Origin: Gnetum montanum
Lineage: Eukaryota > Streptophyta > Gnetopsida > Gnetales > Gnetaceae
Assembly: GCA_015680685.1 (NCBI GenBank)
Contig: MNCI01005932.1
Location: 227,165-276,380 of the forward strand
Reading direction: 5' to 3'
Length of the DNA stretch: 49,216 nucleotides
Shown here: piece after piece, positions 1 through 11,424 of the stretch
Numbering within the stretch: the first letter of the stretch is position 1
How the letters are laid out: each line of letters opens with the position of its first letter
Program-made: the position numbers and the translations under genes
Notes under the pieces: model-generated
Database searches by the model: none
Seen by the model: only the letters and a program-made list of their open reading frames with translations
What the model was told of the DNA's origin: nothing

Positions 1-1487
1 TACACAAATCTGCTTTCTTTTCTTTTCTGCTTATTTCCATCGAATCTTGCTCTATTCCTAGTTTTCTTGTGGAACTATCTCTTTCTCTGGGAAAAATTAG
101 GAGTAGATTGTGGAGTTGTACTCAAATGTTTTTGCAAAATTTTATTTGTTACAAGTAGGTATTATAAGAACCGCATAGAATAGGTAGTTGAACAAAATAG
201 GAAATTTTTAATAACTCACAGCACTTGGCAAAGTTGGCTGAATCTCTTTAAAGTAAGTCATTTGTAAGTCACATACTCACATTAACTACTGAGTTTATTT
301 GGAGGTATTTGGGCCTTGGTGTTGCCAGAGACTAGCAGGCACCTAAATCCTGTTCGAGGACACTCGTTGGCGGTCGCGTCCCAAACGGTCGCCAACAATA
401 AGGCTAATCTAATGATAACAATAATGTTATTACAAGAGTTGTGAGTCAGTTCCTTTGGTAGTGAGGAAAACCAAGACCTAGCCTTTAGAGTTTCTTGATT
501 AAAATGCATATCCTTTTGGATTTTGTTGTATAAATTGTGATATCTCTATATACTAAAGGATTAAATAACTAAAATATTCATATTTTCTTGGATATTTGGA
601 TTTTATTTAGATTTCAAGAAAATTTATGGCATTACTCGACCTTGTAACATTTTTGCATATCTTATTGAAAACCCTTGTTGAGCCCATATCCTAAGACTTT
701 TGGCTCATAACCTTTATGCTCCATGAAGAGGGAAATATAATAACCTTTCTTATTTGAGGAGTTCTAACTCCTCTTGCATTTCAATTTAGGGAGGCTAGAA
801 TAGATAAGGAAATGTCAGAAGAGGAACATAGGATGAAGTATAGATCAATTCTATATAAGATGGACTCTCTCAACTTGAAAAATAAATTCTATATATTTTG
901 TATTTCTAAAAAATAGAAACCTTGTATAGTTTCAGGATGCTTGTGGCATGTACCTATTTTTATGAATAAATAATAAAGGATGATAGATATGAATTTTCAC
1001 TTTGTGCCATTGGGATTGTCAGATTACAAGGAACATTTTTCACTTTGGTGTGTGCTATGTGTTTTGGAAAAATTTAATAGCATTTATTATATATTAATAT
1101 TTTATTATTTAATTTAGTAAACTTAAAATGAAAATAAGTTTATTTCTAGATGCCTAATTAAGGCAAAACAAGTGTCATTGGGATCATTGGTTTACACACT
1201 ATTTTATGATATATCTGGTGGAATTTTTAGACAACATTATTTTTGTGGTCGCACAAATCTCAAAATTTGTAAATAAATTCTATTTAATTATACATGCAAA
1301 TAGTATAAAATTTTGCTATGTTATATTGATCTACTGTATTTATGCTCCTAATTAATAATTTTTATCTATTTTATTACTTCCTTTTAAGTTAGTAAATCAT
1401 GGTTAAATCTAGATCCTTGGGGTTTCATAGCATCTCTATTAGTTATTTATAGGATATCTTATAGATAATTAGTAGGGGTGTTACAAA
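1..1487. other. Unassigned AT-rich DNA, possibly ending in an old LTR
   Basis: No gene is recognisable. The right edge reads GGGGTGTTACA (ending at 1487), the reverse complement of the TGTAACACCCC start common in chromovirus-type gypsy LTRs. A similar edge occurs at 25302-25312. The interval may therefore be the remains of a minus-strand LTR, but no partner LTR or primer site was found. A CpG-rich hairpin sits at 366-396. The short reading frame on the minus strand at 282-509 has no family resemblance that I can name. Confidence 0.2.
366..396. other. CpG-rich short inverted repeat
   Basis: GTTGGCG (366-372) and CGCCAAC (390-396) form a 7-bp perfect stem around a 17-nt loop. Seven CpG dinucleotides fall within positions 355-391, in a neighbourhood that is otherwise AT-rich and CpG-poor. 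No function is assigned. Confidence 0.4.
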
Positions 1488-4400
1488 TGATGCCTTCAAA
1501 ATTTCATTTGCTCTCTACTAGGAGATCCACATTGAATCTAGGACATCCATCCTAGGACTGGGACATTCACTTCTTGGCTTGGATGTCCATCGTCTAACTA
1601 TTATATCCTAAAAAATTTGAGACTTCTTATATAAAATCCCATGTAATCTCTAGGGCTCTCTAAAAGTCTTCTTTAATGATCTTCAATATCAAGTAGTCTT
1701 AAAATTCCATGTCTTCATCTTGATCTTTAGTTGAATCCATCAAGTCTTTAGTTGGGATTTTCTAAGGAAAATTAGAACTTTCCAAGAAATTTTGAGGCTT
1801 CCCACTTATCTTTCGATGAAATCTCATGCTTTAATAAGAATCTTTTGAATGTCACATTCCATGTTTTATATTAGCTTCCAAGTATCCTTAATTACCTCAA
1901 GCCTACATACAAGCATAACCACCAAAACACACTTCTTTATTTACAAGTTTTGACTTATCAAAACAAAAAATTAATCAACAATATTCCTCTTTTTAGTGAT
2001 GCCCAAAAGCTTGAAAATAGGTCATTTAAAAAGAGATATAATCTTAATAAGATAATGTATTTTGATTGTTTTATGATCATCAAACTCATAAGAATATGCT
2101 ATCAATTATATCATATAATAAAATATAATGATGTAAGTAAAATATGTAAGCTAGGACCTTTAGATTTTCAAGGATACATTTCCATACTTCACCTTCTTTT
2201 TAAACATAATTAAGAAAAGGATAAAATCAATCATTAATATGTACTTATTCATCTTATTATCTTTCTTTACACCAATTTCCACCTGCTACTTCAAAAGATC
2301 TAAAGGAAGCTTTACTTTCTATTTGATCTTTTGAAAAAAAAAATATAATTTCTATTCATAGCTATTTGAAAAAAAATTTCACCTTAATATATGCATCCTG
2401 GAAATCAAGATAAAATCTAGAGAACTAAGATTCATATTAGAAAATAAACCCATCTTCATACCTTGGAATTGCTCCTTGAACACATGTAGTTAGTTACCAC
2501 CATGGGACTACTCCCTAAATCATCATTACTGATCATCATGAGGCTTATTTCCAAGTCCATGCTACTCTAATTACTCAAGAAAATTTTGATGCACCCCTTG
2601 CATAATTACTTCATGATATTCAATGCCATAATTAAGGGGTTAAAGGAGAAAAGTTTACTTCCCCTACATGGAACCATCACCATGGTCATAGAATAAAATA
2701 ATAATTAAAGTTCCTCTTTGATTAACATAATAAAATATATTTTGTTTATACTTTAACTCTCTACTTTATTAATAGTGGATGTCTCATGATGAAATGAGTG
2801 ACAATAGATTGGAACTAGAAGTTCATGGATTAATAAGACTACAATCATAAAAATTACCTCCCATAGTTTGGACATTCCAGAGATAGAGTGTACATTCCAA
2901 GGATTCTTACTTGGATATCTTAGTTATTTGGAACATCATACCCAAGGGGACTATAACTCAAAGAGTAAAAATTCATTTTGTAAGTTTGACATCCCACTTA
3001 ATCATGAGTTAATTTCTAAGACATCTAGAAATTTTCATGTGTCTAGAAAATTAAAAATATTCAAGCTAGGAGATATAAAAGTAAAAATAATAAAGACTAT
3101 TTCAAGGAATATTTAGAACACAATAATTTACTTACCTTGTTGGTAAGTATTCTCAACCTTGAGGTTATGTAGTAATGGTATAGGGTGAGCTAGTTCTTAT
3201 CTATTCTTATTCTTTGAAATGGTGTGTCTTCTTATTTTCTTCTTGCTTACCTTCTAGAATCATAGTTTCTTATGTTGTTTCTTAAGTATGGGCTAAAGCG
3301 TCCCCTACTTCATGTGATTTTTCTCAAAAGCTTATTTTGGGTACCCATATTTTAATAATGGAAATTATTATTGCCCTATCTAATGGTACTAATCAAGTAA
3401 GAAGTATCATTAATCAGTAAAAAAAACTTAGATATAAGAAAAATTGGAGGATAAGAATGATTAGGCTTGTTTTTATATGATTCCTTTGGTTTACTTGAGT
3501 AGCTTAATGTGATGGGATTGAGACCAATCCTACTCTTCTCATTTAAAATTATTCTTTGTTCAAGCATGTGATCTAAGGATACCCTCCCAAGGGTGAACTT
3601 CTAACTTATTTTATATTTTTAGGATTGATTATTGAAGATGCTTGCTAGCTCATCTTGAACTCCAAATTGGTCATTGAATTGTAACAATAATGATGTGATG
3701 AAGCCATCTTCCATTAACTTCCTACAATATGTTCTTAAGCTATTTCATGTGGGGTCTTGGAAACCTACTTCTTTATACTTTGACCTTGTAATCTTATCTA
3801 ATCTCTCATACAAAATCATGTAAAAGCTATAAAATAACTTTGAATTTCAAGACATATTTAATGACATGTAAATATCTTGACAAAAAATTGAAATAATAAA
3901 TTCAAGAGATAAAAATATTTAAAATAATAAACTTAATCTACTCTAACTCTTAACTTAGCCTACAAATCTACTTGCAAAGGTTAAAATATAATACATTAAT
4001 CTATCTTGTTGGGATAAGTCTTAATATTTAGGTGGTAAAGTAATGATGAAGGGTTATCTATCTCTTGTTTCTTTGAGTGTTTCCAATTAATAATCCCCTT
4101 TTCCATGATCTCCTTACAATAATATTCGTCATTAATCTTTGTTTCTACATGGGTGTTCTCTTACTTGATTAACTCTCCATGTTGGCTATTGAAAAATGAT
4201 AATTGTGATGTAAAGATCTTATATTTTGAGATGTATAAAACACCCTACTAACTATACTTAGGCTAGAAAGATGTTACTTATACAAATAATGCACAACTTA
4301 CTAAAATCAAAGGATGTTAAGAAAATCTAATAGGTAAAGTAGTAGACATCCATAAAATAGGTGCATATGGGCATAAAATTCTAAAAACAAATAAATATAA

Positions 4401-5172
4401 AATGCTACAATGCCAATAGTTCCTTGTATACAAAACCTAACCTATCCACAAATAACAATTCAATATTCTAATGCTCACATTAAAATACAAGATATCCAAT
4501 GATCATAATAATAGTATAATATGAAATAACATGATAATCAAATTTTATTAAGGCATTTAAATACCATTGAATTAAAATAGAATCTAAATATTAGATCCAA
4601 AATCAATGTTTCCAACTTAAAAATAAATTTAACAAAGTTAGGACTATATAAAAAATAAGTAAGTACAAGGCCCATACACCACTGCCAACTAAGGAGCATT
4701 ATATAGCACAATTATCATATAAATATTATAGCTTAGAAAATACATCCAATAGATAACTTAATCAAATGTTAGTAAATGTATAAAATTTAATCTAAGCATT
4801 AACTTTTCTAACTACATCCTCATCACAAACATCTATATCACTTGGGGGGTAAAACATAAGGAAAAGTCAAGTCATAGATTAAGTAGGAGAAATAAACTAT
4901 AAGTACTGACTTAAGAATTTCAAAATCATGCATCTAGTAGCTAGAGGTCATGCATAAGGTTTGTTGCATCTAAAATATTAGTATCCAATCATTACATAAA
5001 TATCACATTAAATGCCAAGTCAATAATAAATGATATCTTGTGATCAAATTATATAGATCAAATTCCACCATTATTCAAAGCTCAAACTTTGGAAGTTAGC
5101 ACTCACTCTTAGCTTCAATATGTCAACATTGAAATGTATACTCATTATGCATAATAAGATTTTATTGAGTTC
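1488..5172. other. Unassigned AT-rich DNA, no gene seen
   Basis: I looked on both strands for retroelement motifs, long frames and tRNA-like folds and found nothing I can support. The short frames at 1950-2213, 2868-3116 and 3376-3567 are AT-rich and have no recognisable domain. Very old transposon remnants are likely but unproven. Confidence 0.4.
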
Positions 5173-5181
5173 TGATGAGCC

Positions 5182-5207
5182 GTGATATTGCGTATGCGAT
5201 ATCACGT
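5182..5207 (+). promoter_or_regulatory. U3 palindromic GATATC box
   Basis: Two 12-bp dyads, CGTGATATTGCG and TGCGATATCACG, are joined by TA. Both look like CpG-decayed forms of CGCGATATCGCG, a form that survives at 49199-49216. They are the main content of U3 upstream of the TATA box, so a transcription factor or silencing target site is plausible. Function is inferred. Confidence 0.55.
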
Positions 5208-5221
5208 CCCATCTTATTTTC

Positions 5222-5229
5222 TATAAATA
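5222..5229 (+). promoter_or_regulatory. LTR TATA box
   Basis: TATAAATA, conserved at 11474-11481 in the 3' LTR and in reverse complement in the minus-strand LTRs (for example 44130-44137 and 29187-29194). This is the likely start of the R region about 30 nt downstream. Confidence 0.7.
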
Positions 5230-5397
5230 AGATGCAGCTTCCCTTATTTTAGGCAGTTAGACTTAGATCCTTAACTAAACTCTTACAGTTTTACCATTCT
5301 AGAGTTAGAATAATTTCCATGTGCCTTCAGTAGGAGTCTTAAAGTGAATGGATCTTTATTCGAGAAAATTGTACTTGAGCACACATTTGTGTACAAC

Positions 5398-5403
5398 AAT
5401 AAA
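5398..5403 (+). terminator. LTR polyadenylation signal
   Basis: AATAAA within the LTR, about 170 nt after the TATA box. The same position is kept in the other family LTRs, which fits an R-region poly(A) signal. Confidence 0.5.
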
Positions 5404-5952
5404 GACAAACTTTATGATAAACCTTGCAACATATGGACTAAGCTAAATAGTAATTAATTATTGTTACATGTTTAAATGATTTCTTAGTTAATTAATCTCT
5501 CTCAACCTTTGACTCTCCTAGTTAAGTGAACTCAGTACGACCAGTTCGAGCATGTGTGCAGTGCTTGGTAACCCAGTAACAATTAGCATTTGGTAATCCC
5601 AGCAATGTTGCACTGGTTCAAGGTGTGTGTGGAAAGTGGGAACGAATACTAGTGTTAGGAACAATTAGAACTTAGTTAGTGAATAGTTAATGAAAGTTAG
5701 TCACTTAGTTCTCTTCACCTTCCCCTATTAGCATAAGACATTAAAAATATAAAAGTTATAAAAATCATATACCTCAAGCTTACTTAACCATACAACCGTG
5801 ACAATACAAGTAAGTTTGGGAAGACAACGATTGATTAACCTTAAGTGTTCCATTAAGGCACGTAAGCACTTAGTCCTTCGGGTTCAACCAGATCGCACGT
5901 GAAACGCTCATATTCGTATGGTTGAGTGTAGGGGTACCTCACCACTCATCAT

Positions 5953-5970
5953 TGGCACTATTGCCAAGGA
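5953..5970 (+). other. Primer binding site, tRNA-Asp type
   Basis: TGGCACTATTGCCAAGGA starts two bases after the LTR. It matches the plant tRNA-Asp complement TGGCGCCGTTGCCGGGGA at 13 of 18 positions, and all five differences are transitions. This primer is typical of Tat/Athila gypsy elements. The copy at 24191-24211 is a better match and supports the call. Confidence 0.8.
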
Positions 5971-7931
5971 CTTAGTTGTTTTTGCGCTATGTAGAACATA
6001 GGAAATCATTCATATCATTGGGATGTTAGAACGAACCCTTAGGGTTAATCAAGGAAAAATAAGACAACGGTAAATCACACACTGAACAAAATGAAAATGT
6101 CTTCTTCTTCACACAAAAACACTTCACCACCTAGGACTAACACAAGAGACAGTTGGCAACATAACACATGTAACCAAGATCCGCCAATTCCTCAAAAATT
6201 TCATGTGGTATACATTAATCATGATGAGTATGTACATGATTTTACCTTTATTCTCCATCAAGATGAACAACTGCATTGGAGAGACTTGGAAGGTAACATT
6301 GTGTTGCCTCTAGACTGATCAATCCCCAACATGCTCCTTCATGCTCTTTCATGAATAGGCATGTCATCTTTGTATGCAGAATATGTTACATGCAATCATG
6401 ACATAAGGGACTACCATCCTATGGAAGCGCAACGTTAAAGGGACTTGCAACAAGAGAGATATCATACATCCTTGAATAGTAAATGGCCCCATAATGCTCT
6501 TCATGTATTAAGAAAAATTGAGGGTGGTGAACCTGCTTCAACAGGTTCCCCACCAAATGATGTTCCTCCTCTTAATGATGGTTAGGAGGTGGTGTATCAG
6601 AACCTAAACTCCACAATTCACAACCCTGGTTGTAGTACCCATGAACACGAATTGTTCAAAGAAGGAACACAACCACATGATAAGGATAGATGTTTTGATC
6701 GTGATCATGATCGTGGTCAAGACCATAGAAGAGAAGGTAGAAAACACCATCATGGTGATGGTTCTCCTTCTTCTTCACCTTCATCATCACATTCACCCTC
6801 TCCTTCAATATCTGGCTGCAGTCATAAAGAACACAACCGTGAGAACAAAGGTAAACAGAGTGAAAAACATCGACGAGACAGTTGAGAATGAGGATGAGGG
6901 TACTCTAAGGAATCAAGACATGGAAGAATGGTGAGCAGGGAACTGCATAGACACCATAGACACTATGAATGAGATGACCACAAAGAACCCCTACTTGCAA
7001 CTAGAAGCATGGTAGACATAATGGAGGCCATAAGAGTTCCCACAAGGCACCAAAAGGATAGTAGGATCAAGAGGTTAGACATGAACAATATCCCAAAATT
7101 TGAAGGGGGATACAATGTTGATCCTCAAAATCACCTACAAGCATTCCACGATGCATGTGCCTTGCAGAACATAGAAAATGAATGGAAAAAATTCAAGTTG
7201 TTTCCAAGGACACTAGTGAAAGAAGTAGAAAGTTGGTACTGGTCCTTAGAACCAGAATCCATTCAGAAGTGAAGTACAATGCTACAATTGTTTAATGATA
7301 AGTACCAAACGTACTCCTGAGTGTCTAAACTATGAAAGAAAATCCAAGGGTGGAAGCAGGGAAATCATGAACCGTTGGATGCTGCCATGGGCCATTATTA
7401 TGCACTTTTACATGATTTCTTGGGTCATGGTTATTCATAGTAGGATCAACTACGCCATCTTGTAGATGGAGTTAGGCATGAAACAAGGAGAATCCTTGGA
7501 ACGTATGCCCAAGGGAGATTATCATAGCTTAGGTCTCATTAGGTTCATAGATTGCTAGAGCAAGTAGCTAAGGAAGAAGGGGAGCTATGTAAGAGAGAAA
7601 GTGCGGAAGAGTACAACTGATATCCTTCGCTCCAAAAAAAGGAAGTGAGATTCTGTGAGGAGGAGGAAGAGTCACCACTTGAAGAGATGGTAAATAGGAA
7701 AACCTTGCCACTTCAAAAATTAACAATAGAGGTATCGACAAAGGTAGACCAAATGTGGGACTCCCTAGATAGTAGGTTTGAATTGTTCTTAAAATAATAG
7801 AGTCTAGGGAGTGAGGTAGTGACTATGACAAAAAGAAAAAGAGAGAAGTGGACAATGCACGTAGCAAAGGTAAGGGTAAAATGGCCATCACCGAAGGGGT
7901 TGTGGATTCGGATATGGACAATGACGATGGA

Positions 7932-7967
7932 TGTAAGATATGCCAATATGACCATCCTAAGGGATGT
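7932..7967 (+). other. Atypical zinc-knuckle motif in gag
   Basis: CKICQYDHPKGC gives Cys-X2-Cys-X3-His-X3-Cys, shorter than the canonical CX2CX4HX4C. The homologue at 17099-17134 reads CEICQYDHPKGC followed by another Cys, and X's copy near 22855-22890 keeps YDHPKG. The motif is therefore ancestral to the family and not a local deletion. Confidence 0.6.
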
Positions 7968-9526
7968 TTCCTAGTGATCTCACATCTACAAGAGTTTGGG
8001 GTGTATGCACTCAACCCACGACTTACCAAACGGCAAGCACCCTGACGGTTACCTTATCCCTAAGATAACCCAAGGTAGTTCCACCAACCTTCAACGTATT
8101 ATCCAAGTGGAACTCCACCACAACCTATTGGGCAAAACCAATAGTGGCAATACTCATAGTCATGGGGGATGCCACCACCAAGGCAAAAATACCCCTACTG
8201 ACAACTGGATCCATATGGCTACTACGTGCAACAGCCAATCTCCCGATGTGACTCTGTTGGTCACGTGACACCACAACGTCACTACCACATTCAGGAGTAT
8301 TATAGGACTCCTTCTCCTAGGAGAGAAAACCCATAAACATACCATCCTCCAAATCCATCTGCAACTCTCACACCGATAGCTCCATTACCACTTACTCCAG
8401 CAATGCAAGGGGAACTCCCCACTCAACCGTAGTAATGCAATGCTACGAGGGCAGTGAATCTTCAACCTACTACTGGTTCTGACAACTATATGAAGAGAAG
8501 ACCTTTATTTAGAACCAATAGTCCAACCAAGTGCTCACAACCACAAGCAGTTGAACCTCTGAACGCCTATCCATCAAATAAGGCTTTAGAGCTCCCTTCA
8601 AACCAAAAATTGAGCTCAACGCACACGGTTATGTTAACACATGCTATTATTGACTAGATTAAGGAGGGCCACCTTCCCAGGAAATTCTCTGACCCTGGAA
8701 GCCCTCTAATCTATCTCCAAGTTGCTGGGAATAAACCATGTGAAGCTCTTCTAGACTTAGGTTCTAGAGTCAACTTAATATCGCAAGAGATGTACAAAGC
8801 CTAGAACCTACCTCCATTAAAGAAGAGAAATATTCGCCTAGAGCTAGCTGACCAGTCCATCACTGTCCCCTTAGGATTGGTGGAGGACATTATTACCACT
8901 ATGTGTGGTTCGTCATATCTAACTAATTTCCTAGTGATACAAGTAAATAATGATAAAGGGGACTTCCCAATAAGAATGGGAAGGGCATGGCTATGTACCA
9001 TAGATGCATGCCTAGGAATCTGTGATCTTTCCCTAGAAATATCTAAGGAAAACACCTTTCAGAAGATTGAGAAAAAGAAAGTTCCATGCATCACATACAG
9101 TGATATAGGGTGTGATTGTGTATAGGAATGTTCAACATTGCCTGCACGCAACCAGTGTGCAAAATAAATTGACATACAAAAGTGCCTATATGTAGCAACC
9201 ACACAATAAGAAGACACCCAGTGGTTGATGGCTGATCAAGAGAGAAACTCACCAATATGCATGGAACTAACTGAGGGAACAACTTGGGCTCACATAGAAA
9301 GCATAGATACACTAGAACAAGAGCATTGCCAGCTTCCAAACCTTAACCTAAAAACATCAATTGGGAGAAGTTGGAAACTCCTAAAAAATTCAAACAAGCG
9401 CTCCAATAAGAGATTACTAGTCAATGTGCAATAGACCAAACCTTACCATGAATCTAGAATGGTCAATGCACATAATACCTTGGAGAGGGATAACCATGCT
9501 CATTATTTCAGATCTCCCCCTTCCAA

Positions 9527-9540
9527 CTCAGTCATGGGGG
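9527..9540 (+). other. Internal PPT-like motif (element 1)
   Basis: CTCAGTCATGGGGG overlaps the last codons of gag-pro and nearly repeats the sequence that ends at the true PPT (11407-11424). Equivalent copies sit at the same landmark in the other internal regions (15625-15640, 22020-22034, 46741-46757). It could act as a second plus-strand primer, as central PPTs do in some retroviruses. That role is inferred. Confidence 0.5.
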
Positions 9541-9587
9541 AGATGGCCACCTTTGCTGATCATTTGAGACCCTCAGTTCCTTTTTAA

Positions 9588-11406
9588 GTTTTTGTTTTAC
9601 ACATTTTTGGTTTTACAAATTTCTTTAAATTCTCTTGTTTTTGTTTTGCAACATCATTTATACTCTTTCATTTCTTTGTGTGTTTATTTATTTTGTTAGG
9701 TTCGTCACCTAATAAGTGCCCCTGATGGTGGAATGAACTGTATTCCATTGATTGCTAATGTTTGGTTTTTACCTTTGAGTTATAATGCCGATGCTAAGGT
9801 ATGGTTCTTTTGATATAATAGGAAATGAGTCCATGTCATTCATACATCCATGAATTTCTATGGTCTCTCTTGGCTTGGAAATGTACAGTCATTTTCTTTA
9901 AATAATAGAACTATCAACAAATTAGTGACTGGGCATTTCTCAAACTACAGAAGGACTCAAGGATTGAAAAGGGTGTGACTTCAAGGGGATTTGATGCATT
10001 TGTGCTAGCCATTCTCTTGGGTGCTTGTATGTTTTCTTCTTGGGTTTTCCTTACCATTTTGATGTTGCTCCATTATCGGGAAGTTGAGCTAATAAAAATA
10101 ATAAGTCTTTGCATGGGGTGGTTCTCACAAGAAAAAAAATAGTGAGAATTCAAAGCACACCCCTTAGAAAAAATAACCCTATGGGCTACAAGCACTAGTT
10201 ATGGAACTAAAAAAATATGTTCCCTCTAACTAAGGCCCTCTCTCACTTCCTACATTTCCTTTTCTTGTTTCCTCGAAATGGTGGTGACTCTTTGGCGGAA
10301 GCACTCTTGCTACTTCAAGTGGATGGATTGGCCAAGTGTATGAATTTGAAATCACTGAATGTGGATTGTTTGAGGCTGGATTTGGAATGAGATCTACTAA
10401 GTCACATTAACCATAAATACAAAAGGGGATGTACACCACCTTTTTCTTGGGACTCCATTCCATTCTCTTCTCCTCATCATTCTTTCTCCATTTTTCCACC
10501 TCATTGTCAGCTATATTAGTAGTCTATATTTTGGTTGATACATTATTTTCTTTTTGGTAAATTCTTGTGGTTAGGACTTTAAATCTTACTTCCAAAGAAC
10601 ATTTCTAGAGCCTACAGACTCTTTGAATGTGGGATTGTCAGGGCATTAAGGGAATGAGCCTACTTTGGGGAGGACCCATTGGCATTCCTATTTGGTGCAT
10701 TAGTTAACTTCTTTCCCTTAAACATTTTTGCAATTAACATTTATTTTGTTCATTTCCACCTTTGACATCCATTTTATCGGCATTGCTGTTGTTTATTTTT
10801 CTCCATCTTTCTTATTCCTTCTATTTTTCCATTCTATTACTACCAGAGGCTCGCTCTTAGTCATGGGAGTCCTAGTCCAATTTTTTCAATTTCCTCCTAA
10901 CTCCTACACCTTGGGTAGTCACTAGTGTTATATCTTCAAAATCCGTATTAGCCATATCACAACTTAGCCAATGGACCTTACACCAAGGCAAGGCATCAAC
11001 TGCATTGTGATTTATTTACCCTTGCTAATATGTGATTATGTTCTGTGTGCAGATGGTAATCATACAACAATGGACTAGAGCTGGAGGAAATAATTAGGAT
11101 GGACTGGTGCTGGAATAGTCATGCAAGGAATAAGATCGATGGCACGGTTATGGATGGACAACGGAAGGTGCAATTTTGGCATCGGCAGCAACACATCTTC
11201 TTCTTTTCTCTCTCTTCTCTCTCAGCTTCCAAATAAGGCTGGATGTCAAATGTGTATAGTGTTCACTCTTGTGGTCATGAACACTAGTATTGCCATGTAT
11301 TGTAATGATGATTTGTTCACGTGTCACCCCATTCACTATTAGTGTCATTCAAGTTAATAATCCCATACTTTCCCAATATTTTGTAAGGAACTCAAGGATG
11401 AGTTTT
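9588..11406 (+). other. 3' internal region without convincing gene (element 1)
   Basis: About 1.8 kb, alignable by eye with 13767-15590 and 20351-22019 (reverse complement) and more weakly with 45430-46740. The sense strand is T-rich, so short hydrophobic frames are open (10728-10925, 11121-11342). Different copies are open in different frames, so I do not call a gene. CATAAATA at 10412-10419 corresponds to TATAAATA on the minus strand at 21367-21374 and may be an internal TATA box. Confidence 0.6.
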
Positions 11407-11424
11407 CATTTAGTCATGGAGGTA
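11407..11424 (+). other. Polypurine tract of element 1
   Basis: Purine-rich CATGGAGGTA directly abuts the 3' LTR start at 11425. Other copies read CATGGGGGTA (reverse complement at 13751 and 20351). This is the expected primer for plus-strand synthesis. Confidence 0.75.

Larger units (their letters stand above)
5173..5951 (+). repeat. 5' LTR of element 1
   Basis: A 779-bp LTR from TGATGAG to CTCATCA, a 7-bp terminal inverted repeat, repeated at 11425-12202. A TATA box lies only 49 nt in, at 5222-5229, so U3 is very short and consists mainly of a palindromic GATATC box. AATAAA at 5398-5403 is a likely polyadenylation signal. If so, R lies near 5250-5420 and U5 is unusually long, about 530 bp. 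Confidence 0.92.
6091..9587 (+). pseudogene. gag-pro: Gag-protease polyprotein, decayed (element 1)
   Basis: The reading frame opens at ATG 6091 (MKMSSSS). It runs through a His/Asp/Arg-rich then Ser/Pro-rich stretch (6589-6885), a gag core (7009-7750; seen as KFEGGYNVDPQNHLQAF and VESWYWSLEPES), an atypical zinc knuckle (CKICQYDHPKGC, 7932-7967), a Pro/Gln/Tyr-rich linker (8050-8640) and a retropepsin-like domain. The active site reads LLDLGSRVNLIS (D-L-G at 8754-8762), so the usual Ser or Thr after the catalytic Asp is Leu. The flap-distal part reads PIRMGRAWLCTID. About 150 residues of unknown type follow, to TAA 9585-9587. One frameshift lies near 7810-7850. Many in-frame stops sit where Gln, Arg or Trp codons are expected. 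The gag would form the particle and the protease would mature it; neither is functional here. Confidence 0.82.

Noticed and set aside
282-509. 75-residue minus-strand frame as a host gene
   Set aside because: Short, with no recognised domain or exon context. The CpG-rich patch inside it is reported separately.
3133-4080. Weak direct repeat between about 3133-3200 and 4009-4080
   Set aside because: Similarity is loose, with gaps in AT-rich sequence. I could not extend it or find boundaries.
6641-6934. Second gag-like frame overlapping 6589-6885
   Set aside because: It is the shifted frame of the low-complexity domain, hydrophobic by composition.
10728-10925. Hydrophobic frame, with similar ones at 14115-14489 and 20819-21058, as a conserved membrane protein
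   Set aside because: The sense strand is T-rich, so hydrophobic frames stay open by chance. The copy in element 2 is open in a different frame from the other two, so no single protein is conserved.
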